From contig CANFYD010000077.1 of assembly GCA_947450745.1 (NCBI GenBank), positions 1-10,930 of the forward strand: a stretch of DNA of 10,930 bases, read 5' to 3'. The DNA comes from Burkholderiales bacterium. Its GTDB lineage: Bacteria; Pseudomonadota; Gammaproteobacteria; Burkholderiales; Burkholderiaceae_C. The notes beneath the pieces are model-generated. The model saw only the letters and a program-made list of their open reading frames with translations. It was not told the DNA's origin and ran no database searches. Both the position numbers and the translations under genes were made by a program. Of this stretch, positions 1 to 6,211 are shown piece after piece. Numbering within the stretch: the stretch's first letter is position 1; each line of letters begins with the position of its first letter.

Positions 1-217
1 CGTAGCCGTACAGCGCCTCAAAAATCGCTGCCGTGATGGTGCGGGAGTAGATGTCGGACAGCTGCGAGGGGTCGAAGCCGGTCTCGGCCACTTGAAAGGC
101 GTATCTCAGCACCTTGGGCGGCTCGGCCGCAGCGGCCAGCGTGGTCAGCGTGGTCAGGGAAGTGGCTGCAAAAACCAGGCCGGGCAAGAACCGGCGTGTC
201 AGAGAAATAAGCTTCAT
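1..217 (-). CDS. Third tandem SBP_bac_5-type ABC substrate-binding protein (N-terminal fragment)
   Basis: Partial gene: 72 codons are present and the rest lies beyond the left edge. The start is ATG at 217-215, in a 4-base ATGA overlap with the stop of the preceding gene. The product opens with a Sec signal peptide (MKLISLTRRF, a hydrophobic stretch to about residue 30, likely cleavage after the alanine run near residue 31, before EPPK). The mature start matches the two neighbouring SBPs: KVLRYAF, then VAETGFDPSQLSD, then IFEALYGY. By eye, 22 of 38 residues here equal those of the first SBP. The expected role is periplasmic capture of a peptide-like ligand for the importer encoded divergently at 4216-7900. 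There is no Shine-Dalgarno: the bases before the ATG are almost all C, so translation probably depends on ribosomes finishing the upstream gene. Whether the gene is intact cannot be seen from this window. Confidence 0.88.
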   Translation of the reverse strand, partial: MKLISLTRRFLPGLVFAATSLTTLTTLAAAAEPPKVLRYAFQVAETGFDPSQLSDIYSRTITAAIFEALYGY

Positions 218-2058
218 GGGGCGGGGGGCTGACTGTCGATAAGACGCCAGAAGTTGCTCGAGAACGGATGCGGCTGGTAGCCGGTCACCCAGGGCTGCGA
301 CAAGCGCAGGCGAATGCGGTGCACATGCGCTTTCATCGGCATGTAGGCGGTCAGCAGGCGCAGCGCAGCGGTGATCAGCGCTTGGCGCTCGGGGCCGTCG
401 GGCAACACCAGGGTCTGCTCGATCAAGCGGTCGTAGGCGGGCAGATCGAAGCGGCCCAGGTTATCCTCGCCCTTGGACGGGCCGTAAGCCATCTTCAGCA
501 AGGCTTCGGCATCCGGGCTGGTGGCGGTCTGGCTGAGCAGCCAGATCATCAACTTGCCGGCGCGGGCCATTTTCAATTGTTCCGGCCAAGTGGCGTGCTT
601 GAAGGCCAGGCGCAGGCCGATCGCCTTCATATGCTTCAGCCACAACTCGTTGAACTGACGTGAACCGCCGTCCGGCTGGGTATGAAACTCCAGCACCAGC
701 GGGCTGCCATCGGGCTGTTCGCGCCAGCCATCGCCGTCACGGTCCACATAGCCGAACAGGTCCAGCAGCGCACGCGCCCGCGCCGGGTTGTACTCGCTCA
801 TCTCGGATTTGAAATCGGGTAGATAGCCAAAGGTGTTGGGCACCAGAATGCTCTGCGCCGGAATGGCCAGACGCTTGCGCAGTTGGCGGATTTCCTCCTC
901 GTTGTCGTAGCCCAGGGCAATCGCGCGGCGCAAGGCCACCCGGTCGGGGCTGTAACCGCCCACCACCGGGTCTTCCATATTGAAATAGGTGAACACCACA
1001 TCCGAGCGCAAGCCCTGGTGCATCAACATGCCGCGCTTGGCCAGGTTGGGGGCCAAGTGCCCGCCCGGTGCTGCCAGATTGGCAAAGTCGTAGGGCACGG
1101 CTACCGTGTCGAAGTCATTGGCCAGAAAGGCCAGCCATTGCGGCTGTGTCTCGGTGACGATGGACACCTCGACCCGGTCCAGCAGCGGCAAGCGGCGGCC
1201 CTTCATTTGCAAAGCAATCGCTTGGCCGGCGGCGTCATCGGCGGCCGGCTGTTCGTCGTAATAGCTCTCCCGGAAGTTCGGGTTGCGCACCAGCACCATC
1301 TTGGACGAACGCCGCCACTCGCTCAGCCGGAACGCCCCGGTGCCGACCGGGTGCTCCATCAGCGTGTCGCCATAGCGCTCGACCACCTCGCGCGCCACCG
1401 CCGCACTGCTCAGGTGGGCCAGTGTGTGGACGAAGCGCGGGCTGCTGCGGCCAAGCCGGATGCGAAAGCTGTAGCGGTCCAGCACTTGCAAACCGGCCAC
1501 CGGCGTGTCGTAGTCGAACGGCCGGCCGCTTTTGACGGCGGCGCTGCGCAGGGCCTCCATGCCGAGGATTTTTTCACCCTGCAGGTTGGCGTAATTGGGG
1601 CTCTTCAGCCGCGGGTCGAAATTGCGCTTGAGGGCGTAGACATAGTCGGCCGCCACCAGCTCGCGCGGCCGCCCGTTGAAGGCGGCGTCATCGGCAAAAT
1701 AGCTGCCGGGTTTGAGCCTGACGGTGAACTCGCGAAAGTCGGCGCTGACCTCGGGCAGGGCGGCGGCCGTCAGCGCTTTCAGCTGTATCGGCCGTGCCAG
1801 GTAGTCATAGGTCAGCGGCGACTCGAAAATATTCGACACGATCTCCATCGAATAATCGTCGCTGATCTGCGCCGGGTCAAAACCGGTTTCGGCAATCGGG
1901 AAGGCGTAGCGCAGCACATGCGGCGCGGCGCTGACGGCACTTGGGGCTGCCGCCACGCCAGTTGCCAAGCCAAGCACCGCAGTGACGGTGACGGCGAAGG
2001 CCAGCTCGAGCAAGCCGCGCCGGGCGCTCATGTTGAGAGCGCCGCGCCGAACGCTCAT
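214..2058 (-). CDS. Second tandem SBP_bac_5-type ABC substrate-binding protein
   Basis: A 614-aa periplasmic binding protein of the peptide/opine/nickel class, usual length for large members. Start ATG 2058-2056 forms ATGA with the stop of the upstream SBP; a GGGG lies 8 nt before it. An in-frame ATG at 2031-2029 is an alternative (605 aa). The signal sequence has basic residues (SVRRG, SARRG), a hydrophobic core at about 16-38, and cleavage near A38 or A45. Family features are ETGFDPAQISD near 57-67, VAREVVERYGD followed by EHPVGTGAFRLSEW, a late DRDGDGW acidic loop near 439, and a C-terminal HVHRI and QPWVTGY. It aligns without large gaps to the first SBP; 30 of 49 residues match in the first mature block. 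It is the middle gene of a three-gene coupled array and ends in ATGA with the third SBP. The ligand is unknown; divergence from its neighbour fits a different specificity. No lipobox is seen. A longer in-frame extension upstream overlaps the first SBP and is not credible. Confidence 0.93.
   Translation of the reverse strand: MSVRRGALNMSARRGLLELAFAVTVTAVLGLATGVAAAPSAVSAAPHVLRYAFPIAETGFDPAQISDDYSMEIVSNIFESPLTYDYLARPIQLKALTAAALPEVSADFREFTVRLKPGSYFADDAAFNGRPRELVAADYVYALKRNFDPRLKSPNYANLQGEKILGMEALRSAAVKSGRPFDYDTPVAGLQVLDRYSFRIRLGRSSPRFVHTLAHLSSAAVAREVVERYGDTLMEHPVGTGAFRLSEWRRSSKMVLVRNPNFRESYYDEQPAADDAAGQAIALQMKGRRLPLLDRVEVSIVTETQPQWLAFLANDFDTVAVPYDFANLAAPGGHLAPNLAKRGMLMHQGLRSDVVFTYFNMEDPVVGGYSPDRVALRRAIALGYDNEEEIRQLRKRLAIPAQSILVPNTFGYLPDFKSEMSEYNPARARALLDLFGYVDRDGDGWREQPDGSPLVLEFHTQPDGGSRQFNELWLKHMKAIGLRLAFKHATWPEQLKMARAGKLMIWLLSQTATSPDAEALLKMAYGPSKGEDNLGRFDLPAYDRLIEQTLVLPDGPERQALITAALRLLTAYMPMKAHVHRIRLRLSQPWVTGYQPHPFSSNFWRLIDSQPPAP
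2014..2058 (-). repeat. Imperfect direct repeat carrying two possible start codons
   Basis: The first 18 bases of the second SBP gene (2058-2041) recur 27 bases downstream (2031-2014) with 16 of 18 identical, giving MSVRRG, then ALN, then MSARRG. Both copies begin with an in-frame ATG. Only the first has a possible ribosome site (GGGG, 8 nt upstream) and the ATGA coupling. The second is preceded by GGCGCTCTCAAC, with no Shine-Dalgarno. It looks like a small duplication that lengthened the signal peptide n-region by nine residues. Confidence 0.7.
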
Positions 2059-3908
2059 GGCTGCTGCCCCGGCAGCGCGTCGGTGTCGATGTCCACGTAT
2101 TTCCAGAAGTCGCGCACAAAGATGTTGCGGCTGTAACCCAGCACCCAGGGCTGGGCCATGTCGGTGAAGATGCGGTGCACGTGCAATTTGTACGGCATAT
2201 AAGCCACCATCAGTTTTTGCGCTTCCTTCATGACCGCCAGGCGCTCGGGGCCGTCGGGCATGGACTTCTGCTGCAGGTAGAGCGCGTTGAAAGCTGGCAG
2301 GTCGAAGTGGGATTTGTTGGCCTTGCCCTTGGCCGCGCCGTCGCCCAGCGCCAAAAAGGTATCGCCATCGGGCGCAGTGGCGACCCAGCTGACGCCCCAC
2401 ATCATCAGCTTGCCGGCGTTGGCGGCCTTCAGGTTTTCCGGCCACTTGGCCGACTTGAAGCTCATGCGGATCTTCAGCGCCTCCATGCTTTTGTGCCACA
2501 ACTCGATCAGCTGGCGGCTCTGGCTGTCCGGCTGGGTGGCGTACTCGATCAGCAGCGGCTCACCGTTGGGCAGGTCGCGCCAGCCATCGCCGTCGCGGTC
2601 CAGGTAGCCATACAAATCGAGCAGCGCACGCGCCTTGGACAGGTCGAACTCGCTCATCTCCGTCTTGAACAGCGGGTCGTAGCCAAAAGTGCCCGGAGCA
2701 ATCGGGCCTTGGGCCGGCAGCGCCTGGCCGCGCCGCGCCAAACGGACTTCTTTTTCCAGATCGACCGCCAGCGAGATAGCGCGGCGCAAAGCGACCTTTT
2801 CGGGCGTGTAGCCGCCGACCACCGGGTCTTTCATATTGAAGTAGGAGAAAGCCACCTCGGCGCGCGGATAACGCACCATCTGCACGCCTCGCTTGGCCAG
2901 GTTCGGTGCCAGCTTGTTGTTGGGCATGGCGACGCTGGCAAAGTCGGCCGGCACCTCCTCCAACACATCGGCCTCGCCATTCAAAAACGACAGCCAGCGC
3001 GGCTGACTCTCTTCAATGATGGAGATCTCGACCCTATCGATCATCGGCATTCGGCGGCCTTGCAGCTTGGCGATTTGCGCGTTCAGGTGGGGCTCGGCGG
3101 TGGAGGCTTGCTCGGCATACAACTCCTCGCGGAAGCTGGGGCTTTTCTCCAGCACGATGCGTGAGCTGCGCCGCCATTCGGCCAGCCGCCAGGCGTTGGT
3201 GCCGACCGGGTGCTCCATGATCTTGTCGCCGTAAAACTCCACCACCTCACGCGCCACCGCACCGAGAAAAGCAGCGTCCGAGAACTGGTTGATGAAGCGC
3301 GGGTCGCTGACGCCTAACTTGACCTGGAAGCGGTAGCGATCGAGCACCTTCAGCCCCTCGACCGGGCGGTCATAGTCGAACGGCTTGTTGGCCTTCATCA
3401 ACTGCCGCCGCAGTTCCGACAGGCCCAGAATCTTCACGTTCTCAAGCAAATACAGGTTGGGGCTTTTCCACTGCGGGTCGTAGTGGCGCTTGATCGAATA
3501 AACGTAATCGGCCGCCGTCAGCTCGCGCCGCACGCCCTTGAAAGCCGGGTCGTCCGAGAAGTAGATGCCCGGCTTCAGCTCGAAGGTCAGCGTCTTGAAA
3601 TCGGCCGAGACCTCGGGCATGGCGACCAGCGTGGCCGGCTTCAGCTTGAACGGCCGGGCCATGTAGTCGAACTGCAGCGGCGCATCAAAAATGCCGCCGG
3701 CGACGGACTTGGAATAGGCGTCGGAAATCTGTGCCGGGTCAAAGCCGGTCTCGGCCACGCGGAAGGCGAAGCGGAGCACTTTGGCGGCTTTTGACTCGGC
3801 CGAGGCAGGGGCCGGAGCTGCGGTGTCGGCCGCCCAAACAGTTGAACAGGCCAGCAAAGAAACACCGCTCAGCAGGACTGCTGCGGCTTGGCGCCAAGAT
3901 CGATTCAC
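2055..3908 (-). CDS. First tandem SBP_bac_5-type ABC substrate-binding protein, GTG start
   Basis: Binding protein of 617 aa and first gene of the leftward SBP operon. The start chosen is GTG at 3908-3906, because GAGGA (3920-3916) sits 7 nt upstream. A TTG two codons earlier (3914) would leave only 1-2 nt after that site. Residues 1-26 are a signal sequence (MNRSWRQ, then hydrophobic). It carries both a lipobox-like LLAC (cysteine 21) and a conventional VWA-A cleavage site at 26/27, so it may be either a lipoprotein or a free periplasmic protein. Family motifs are VAETGFDPAQISD near 51-63, EHPVGTNAWRLAEWRRSS mid-protein, EMSEFDLSKARALLDLYGY before an acidic DRDGDGW loop at about 437, and HVHRI plus QPWVLGY near the end. 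It is expected to deliver a peptide-like ligand to the permeases encoded divergently. It ends in ATGA with the second SBP. The specific ligand cannot be inferred. Confidence 0.93.
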   Translation of the reverse strand: MNRSWRQAAAVLLSGVSLLACSTVWAADTAAPAPASAESKAAKVLRFAFRVAETGFDPAQISDAYSKSVAGGIFDAPLQFDYMARPFKLKPATLVAMPEVSADFKTLTFELKPGIYFSDDPAFKGVRRELTAADYVYSIKRHYDPQWKSPNLYLLENVKILGLSELRRQLMKANKPFDYDRPVEGLKVLDRYRFQVKLGVSDPRFINQFSDAAFLGAVAREVVEFYGDKIMEHPVGTNAWRLAEWRRSSRIVLEKSPSFREELYAEQASTAEPHLNAQIAKLQGRRMPMIDRVEISIIEESQPRWLSFLNGEADVLEEVPADFASVAMPNNKLAPNLAKRGVQMVRYPRAEVAFSYFNMKDPVVGGYTPEKVALRRAISLAVDLEKEVRLARRGQALPAQGPIAPGTFGYDPLFKTEMSEFDLSKARALLDLYGYLDRDGDGWRDLPNGEPLLIEYATQPDSQSRQLIELWHKSMEALKIRMSFKSAKWPENLKAANAGKLMMWGVSWVATAPDGDTFLALGDGAAKGKANKSHFDLPAFNALYLQQKSMPDGPERLAVMKEAQKLMVAYMPYKLHVHRIFTDMAQPWVLGYSRNIFVRDFWKYVDIDTDALPGQQP

Positions 3909-3915
3909 GGTCAAT

Positions 3916-3920
3916 TCCTC
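3916..3920 (-). promoter_or_regulatory. Ribosome binding site deciding the GTG start of the first SBP
   Basis: On the minus strand GAGGA reads from 3920 to 3916 and is followed by 7 nt before GTG at 3908. This is normal spacing. The in-frame TTG at 3914 lies only 1-2 nt from the same site, so it is a poor start. Confidence 0.65.
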
Positions 3921-3979
3921 AATGGTTGCTTTGGCCTTGTGGGCTGGGCACAGCAGGTCACGGTGAGCCGCCGCGCGGG

Positions 3980-4008
3980 TTGACGCGGTGCCCGGCGGAT
4001 TGTGGACT
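3980..4008 (+). promoter_or_regulatory. Weak sigma-70-like promoter candidate for permease operon
   Basis: TTGACG (5 of 6 to consensus -35) at 3980-3985 is followed after 17 bp by TGGACT (3 of 6 to consensus -10) at 4003-4008. A start near 4015 would give a leader of about 200 nt containing all the palindromes and the hairpin. The -10 is poor. A TAGACT at 4114-4119 (4 of 6) could instead serve as a -10, but has no recognisable -35. Confidence 0.25.
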
Positions 4009-4044
4009 ATCCCGGCCGCCGCTCCGGCAGTGCCCGGCTGCCCC

Positions 4045-4070
4045 GCAGGCCTGCCCCCCGCATCTCGGGG
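4045..4070. repeat. GC-rich palindromes upstream of permease operon
   Basis: A perfect 10-bp palindrome GCAGGCCTGC (4045-4054) is followed two bases later by a CCCCG-CATCT-CGGGG inverted repeat (4056-4070). Neither is followed by a T run, so they do not look like intrinsic terminators. They could be operator half-sites or a structured leader, or chance in GC-rich DNA. Confidence 0.35.
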
Positions 4071-4139
4071 TGACTCAGGGCAAATGCCGGTAAGGCGAGC
4101 GCTCTGCGTGCACTAGACTGGCTCGGAACTCTTCCTCAG

Positions 4140-4177
4140 GAACCCCGTTCGCCACAAGCTAGCGGGGTTCAATTTTG
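4140..4177 (+). terminator. Terminator-like hairpin in the leader of the permease operon
   Basis: A 10-bp stem pairs 4140-4149 (GAACCCCGTT) with 4161-4170 (AGCGGGGTTC), with one T-G wobble and an 11-nt loop. It is followed by AATTTTG. The T run is only four long, so termination may be weak. It sits 39 nt before the DppB-type start codon, and no gene precedes it on the plus strand within the window. It is therefore either an attenuator in the operon leader, the end of a short leader RNA, or a relic terminator. On the minus strand no T run follows. Confidence 0.45.
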
Positions 4178-4215
4178 TCGGATCGACGACGCGCTAAAAC
4201 GAAAGGCCCGCAGCC

Positions 4216-5154
4216 ATGGCGGCATATCTGCTCAGACGTTTGTGGCAAATGATTCCGACTCTGCTCGGTGTCGTACTGCTGGTGTTCTTCCTCTTCAAAT
4301 ACTTTGGCGGCGACCCCGCCGAAATTCTGGGCGGCTTGAACGCCAGCGCTGAACAGATCGACGCGATCCGCGATCAACTGGGCCTCAACAAGCCGGTCTG
4401 GGAGCAGTTGTGGATCTTTATCCGGCAGATCGTCACCTTCGACTGGGGCAAGAGCTGGGCCACCAATGAGTCGGTCGCCGGCCTGTTCTCGAGCCGCCTG
4501 CCGGCCACGCTGACGGTGATGCTGCCGATCCTGGTGATGGAAGTGCTGCTGGCGATACCGTTTGCGCTGGCCGTGGCCTCCGTACGCGGCAGCCTGACCG
4601 ACCGCACGGTGATGATTGTCAGCACGGTGGCGGTGTCGATTTCGCTGCTGGTCTACGTGATCGTCGGCCAATACCTGTTTGCCTTCCGACTGGGCTGGTT
4701 CCCGGTGCAGGGCTGGACGGACAGCGTCTGGACCAACCTCACCACCTACGCGCCGCTGCCGGTGCTGGTGGCCGTGGCCGTGTCGATTGCGCCGAACACG
4801 CGGCTCTACCGCACCTTCTTTCTGGACGAAGTCGGCCACGACTATGTGCGCACCGCGCGCGCCAAGGGCATGACGGAACGCACCATCCTGCTCAAGCATG
4901 TGTTGCGCAACGCGATGATCCCGATCCTGACGAATATCTCGGTCGCCCTGCCCGGCGTGTTCGTCGGCAGCTTCTTGCTGGAGGTGTTTTTCTCGATTCC
5001 CGGCCTGGGCCGTGAGATTTTGCTGGCGGTGAACCGCAGCGACTATCCGGTCATCCAGGCCTTCGCCATCTACATCGCCTTCCTGACCATGGTGGTGAAC
5101 TTGATCACCGACCTGCTGTACAAACTTGTCGACCCACGGGTGGTGCTGAAATGA
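4216..5154 (+). CDS. DppB-type ABC transporter permease
   Basis: A 312-aa inner-membrane permease of the binding-protein-dependent importer family (BPD_transp_1, DppB/OppB type). About six membrane helices are seen: residues 9-30, 98-122, 131-160, 180-197, 237-259 and 279-303. The cytoplasmic EAA coupling loop that contacts the ATPase is at about 209-233 (DYVRTARAKG, then LLKHVLRNA). The N-terminal LLRRLWQMIPTLLGV and the GDPAE segment after helix 1 are typical of DppB proteins. The start is ATG 4216, with GAAAGG 9 nt upstream. It is the first gene of the rightward operon; its stop overlaps the next start as ATGA (5151-5154), which fits a heterodimeric channel made in equal amounts. It presumably works with the divergent SBPs, since no SBP is encoded on this strand. 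Substrate unknown. The symbol is withheld because dppB would imply a proven dipeptide substrate. Confidence 0.95.
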   Translation: MAAYLLRRLWQMIPTLLGVVLLVFFLFKYFGGDPAEILGGLNASAEQIDAIRDQLGLNKPVWEQLWIFIRQIVTFDWGKSWATNESVAGLFSSRLPATLTVMLPILVMEVLLAIPFALAVASVRGSLTDRTVMIVSTVAVSISLLVYVIVGQYLFAFRLGWFPVQGWTDSVWTNLTTYAPLPVLVAVAVSIAPNTRLYRTFFLDEVGHDYVRTARAKGMTERTILLKHVLRNAMIPILTNISVALPGVFVGSFLLEVFFSIPGLGREILLAVNRSDYPVIQAFAIYIAFLTMVVNLITDLLYKLVDPRVVLK

Positions 5155-6206
5155 CGGCCGTTTTGCCTCCCATCACCCCCGTTGCGGCCAAGCCGGGCCG
5201 CTCGCCGAGCGTGTGGGCTGCCTCCTGGCACCGCCTGTGCAGCGACAAAGTGGGCATGGTGTCGATGGTCATCGTCGGCTTCTTCTTGTTGATGGTGATC
5301 GCGTCCACCAGCGGCTTGCTGGCCCGCGATTGGCAAAAGGAAGTGGGCGTGCCGAATGCGCCGCCCACGTTCTTGGGCCCCGCTCCGGCCGAGGCCACCG
5401 GCGTGATCGCACAACCGAAGGGCCCGAATGTCGATCTGACCGACATCGACCCGCTGGCACCGCGCTACCAGGAATGGGCCGAGCGCGCCAAGTTCTACAC
5501 CACCGAGATCACGGTCAAGGCCGAAACGCTGCCGCTGGGCGGCGACCGGCTGGGCCGCGATGTCCTGTCCAAGGCGATCAAGGGCGCCGAGGTGTCGATT
5601 CTGGTGGGCTTGCTGGCAGCGCTGGTGGCCACGGTCATCGGCACCGTGCTGGGCGCGCTGTCGGGGTTTTTCGGCGGCAAGGTGGGCGACTTTCTGGAGT
5701 GGCTCTACAACGTCTTCACCGCGATACCGAGCATTCTGCTGATTTTTGCCTTCGCGGTGATCTTCGGCCGCGGCGTGCTGTCGGTGGTGATGATTCTGGG
5801 GCTGGCCGGTTGGCCGGGCATATACCGGCTGATCCGGGCCGAGTTCATGAAGCATTCGGTGCGTGAATATGTGCGCGCTGCGGAAGCGATCGGCGCGTCG
5901 CGCTACTCGCGCATGTTCAAGCACATCTTGCCGAATGTCTCGCATGTGGCGCTGGTGCAGCTGTCCCTGCATGTCGTCTCCTTCATCAAGAGCGAGGTCA
6001 TCCTGTCCTATCTGGGCCTGGGCGTCGGTGTCGATCAGGTCTCCTGGGGCACGATGCTGAGTGAATCGCAAAGCGAGTTGATCCTCGGGTATTGGTGGCA
6101 GCTGGCGGCAGTGACCGGCCTGATGGCCATCTTCGTGACCGCCTTTGCGCTGTTCACCGATGCCCTGCGCGATGCGCTGGACCCGAAATTGAGAGGCCTG
6201 GAGTGA
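5151..6206 (+). CDS. DppC-type ABC transporter permease with long extracytoplasmic loop
   Basis: A 351-aa partner permease of the DppC/OppC/YejE type. Helix 1 lies at about 36-55. A soluble, proline- and charge-rich segment of about 75 residues (56-130) follows, ending in the family's LGGDRLGRDVLSK box. Five more helices lie at about 147-171, 185-206, 207-224, 265-289 and 315-338. The EAA coupling loop is near 239-262 (EYVRAAEAIGAS, then FKHILPNV). A conserved SYLGLG and the terminal DALDPKLRG are as in DppC proteins. Many DppC proteins have about 300 residues; the extra length is in the loop facing the periplasm, where it could touch the binding proteins. The ATG at 5151 overlaps the previous stop as ATGA. 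The stop at 6204-6206 overlaps a possible GTG start of the ATPase gene. The YejE-like length does not prove a Yej-type substrate. Confidence 0.95.
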   Translation: MTAVLPPITPVAAKPGRSPSVWAASWHRLCSDKVGMVSMVIVGFFLLMVIASTSGLLARDWQKEVGVPNAPPTFLGPAPAEATGVIAQPKGPNVDLTDIDPLAPRYQEWAERAKFYTTEITVKAETLPLGGDRLGRDVLSKAIKGAEVSILVGLLAALVATVIGTVLGALSGFFGGKVGDFLEWLYNVFTAIPSILLIFAFAVIFGRGVLSVVMILGLAGWPGIYRLIRAEFMKHSVREYVRAAEAIGASRYSRMFKHILPNVSHVALVQLSLHVVSFIKSEVILSYLGLGVGVDQVSWGTMLSESQSELILGYWWQLAAVTGLMAIFVTAFALFTDALRDALDPKLRGLE

Positions 6207-6211
6207 GCATG
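6191..6211 (+). promoter_or_regulatory. Overlapping ribosome sites at the ATPase start
   Basis: GAGAGG at 6191-6196 is 6 nt before GTG 6203, which shares its last bases with the TGA stop of the DppC-type gene. GGAG at 6200-6203 is 5 nt before ATG 6209. Both starts are in the same frame. The coupling pattern elsewhere in the window favours GTG; codon strength favours ATG. Confidence 0.5.

Larger units (their letters stand above)
3909..4215. promoter_or_regulatory. Divergent intergenic region between SBP operon and permease operon
   Basis: This 307-bp stretch without a gene separates the leftward SBP array from the rightward permease operon and must contain the promoters for at least one of them. 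It holds a -35-like TTGACG at 3980-3985 on the plus strand. A GC-rich palindrome group lies at 4045-4088: GCAGGCCTGC at 4045-4054, CCCCG/CGGGG around a 5-nt loop at 4056-4070, and GGCA-AA-TGCC at 4079-4088. A GGAA/TTCC cluster occupies 4125-4142 and a 10-bp hairpin 4140-4170. The plus-strand leader ends with GAAAGG at 4201-4206, 9 nt before ATG 4216. I cannot identify a known operator, and I found no convincing -10/-35 pair on the minus strand. Confidence 0.6.

Noticed and set aside
883..2136. 417-codon plus-strand frame opposite the second SBP
   Set aside because: Composition rich in H, Q, R and G, no family features, and fully antisense to a clear SBP gene.
2059..2499. Upstream in-frame extension of the second SBP gene to give 761 aa
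   Set aside because: It overlaps the well-supported end of the first SBP in another frame, has a low-complexity R/G/H-rich composition, and would bury the signal peptide internally.
2175..3164. 329-codon plus-strand frame opposite the first SBP
   Set aside because: Same antisense composition bias and no recognisable motif.
4140..4185. tRNA-like fragment suggested by GGGGTTCAAT
   Set aside because: The bases flanking the GTTCAAT do not form a T-arm and there is no acceptor or anticodon stem; the terminator-like hairpin explains the sequence better.
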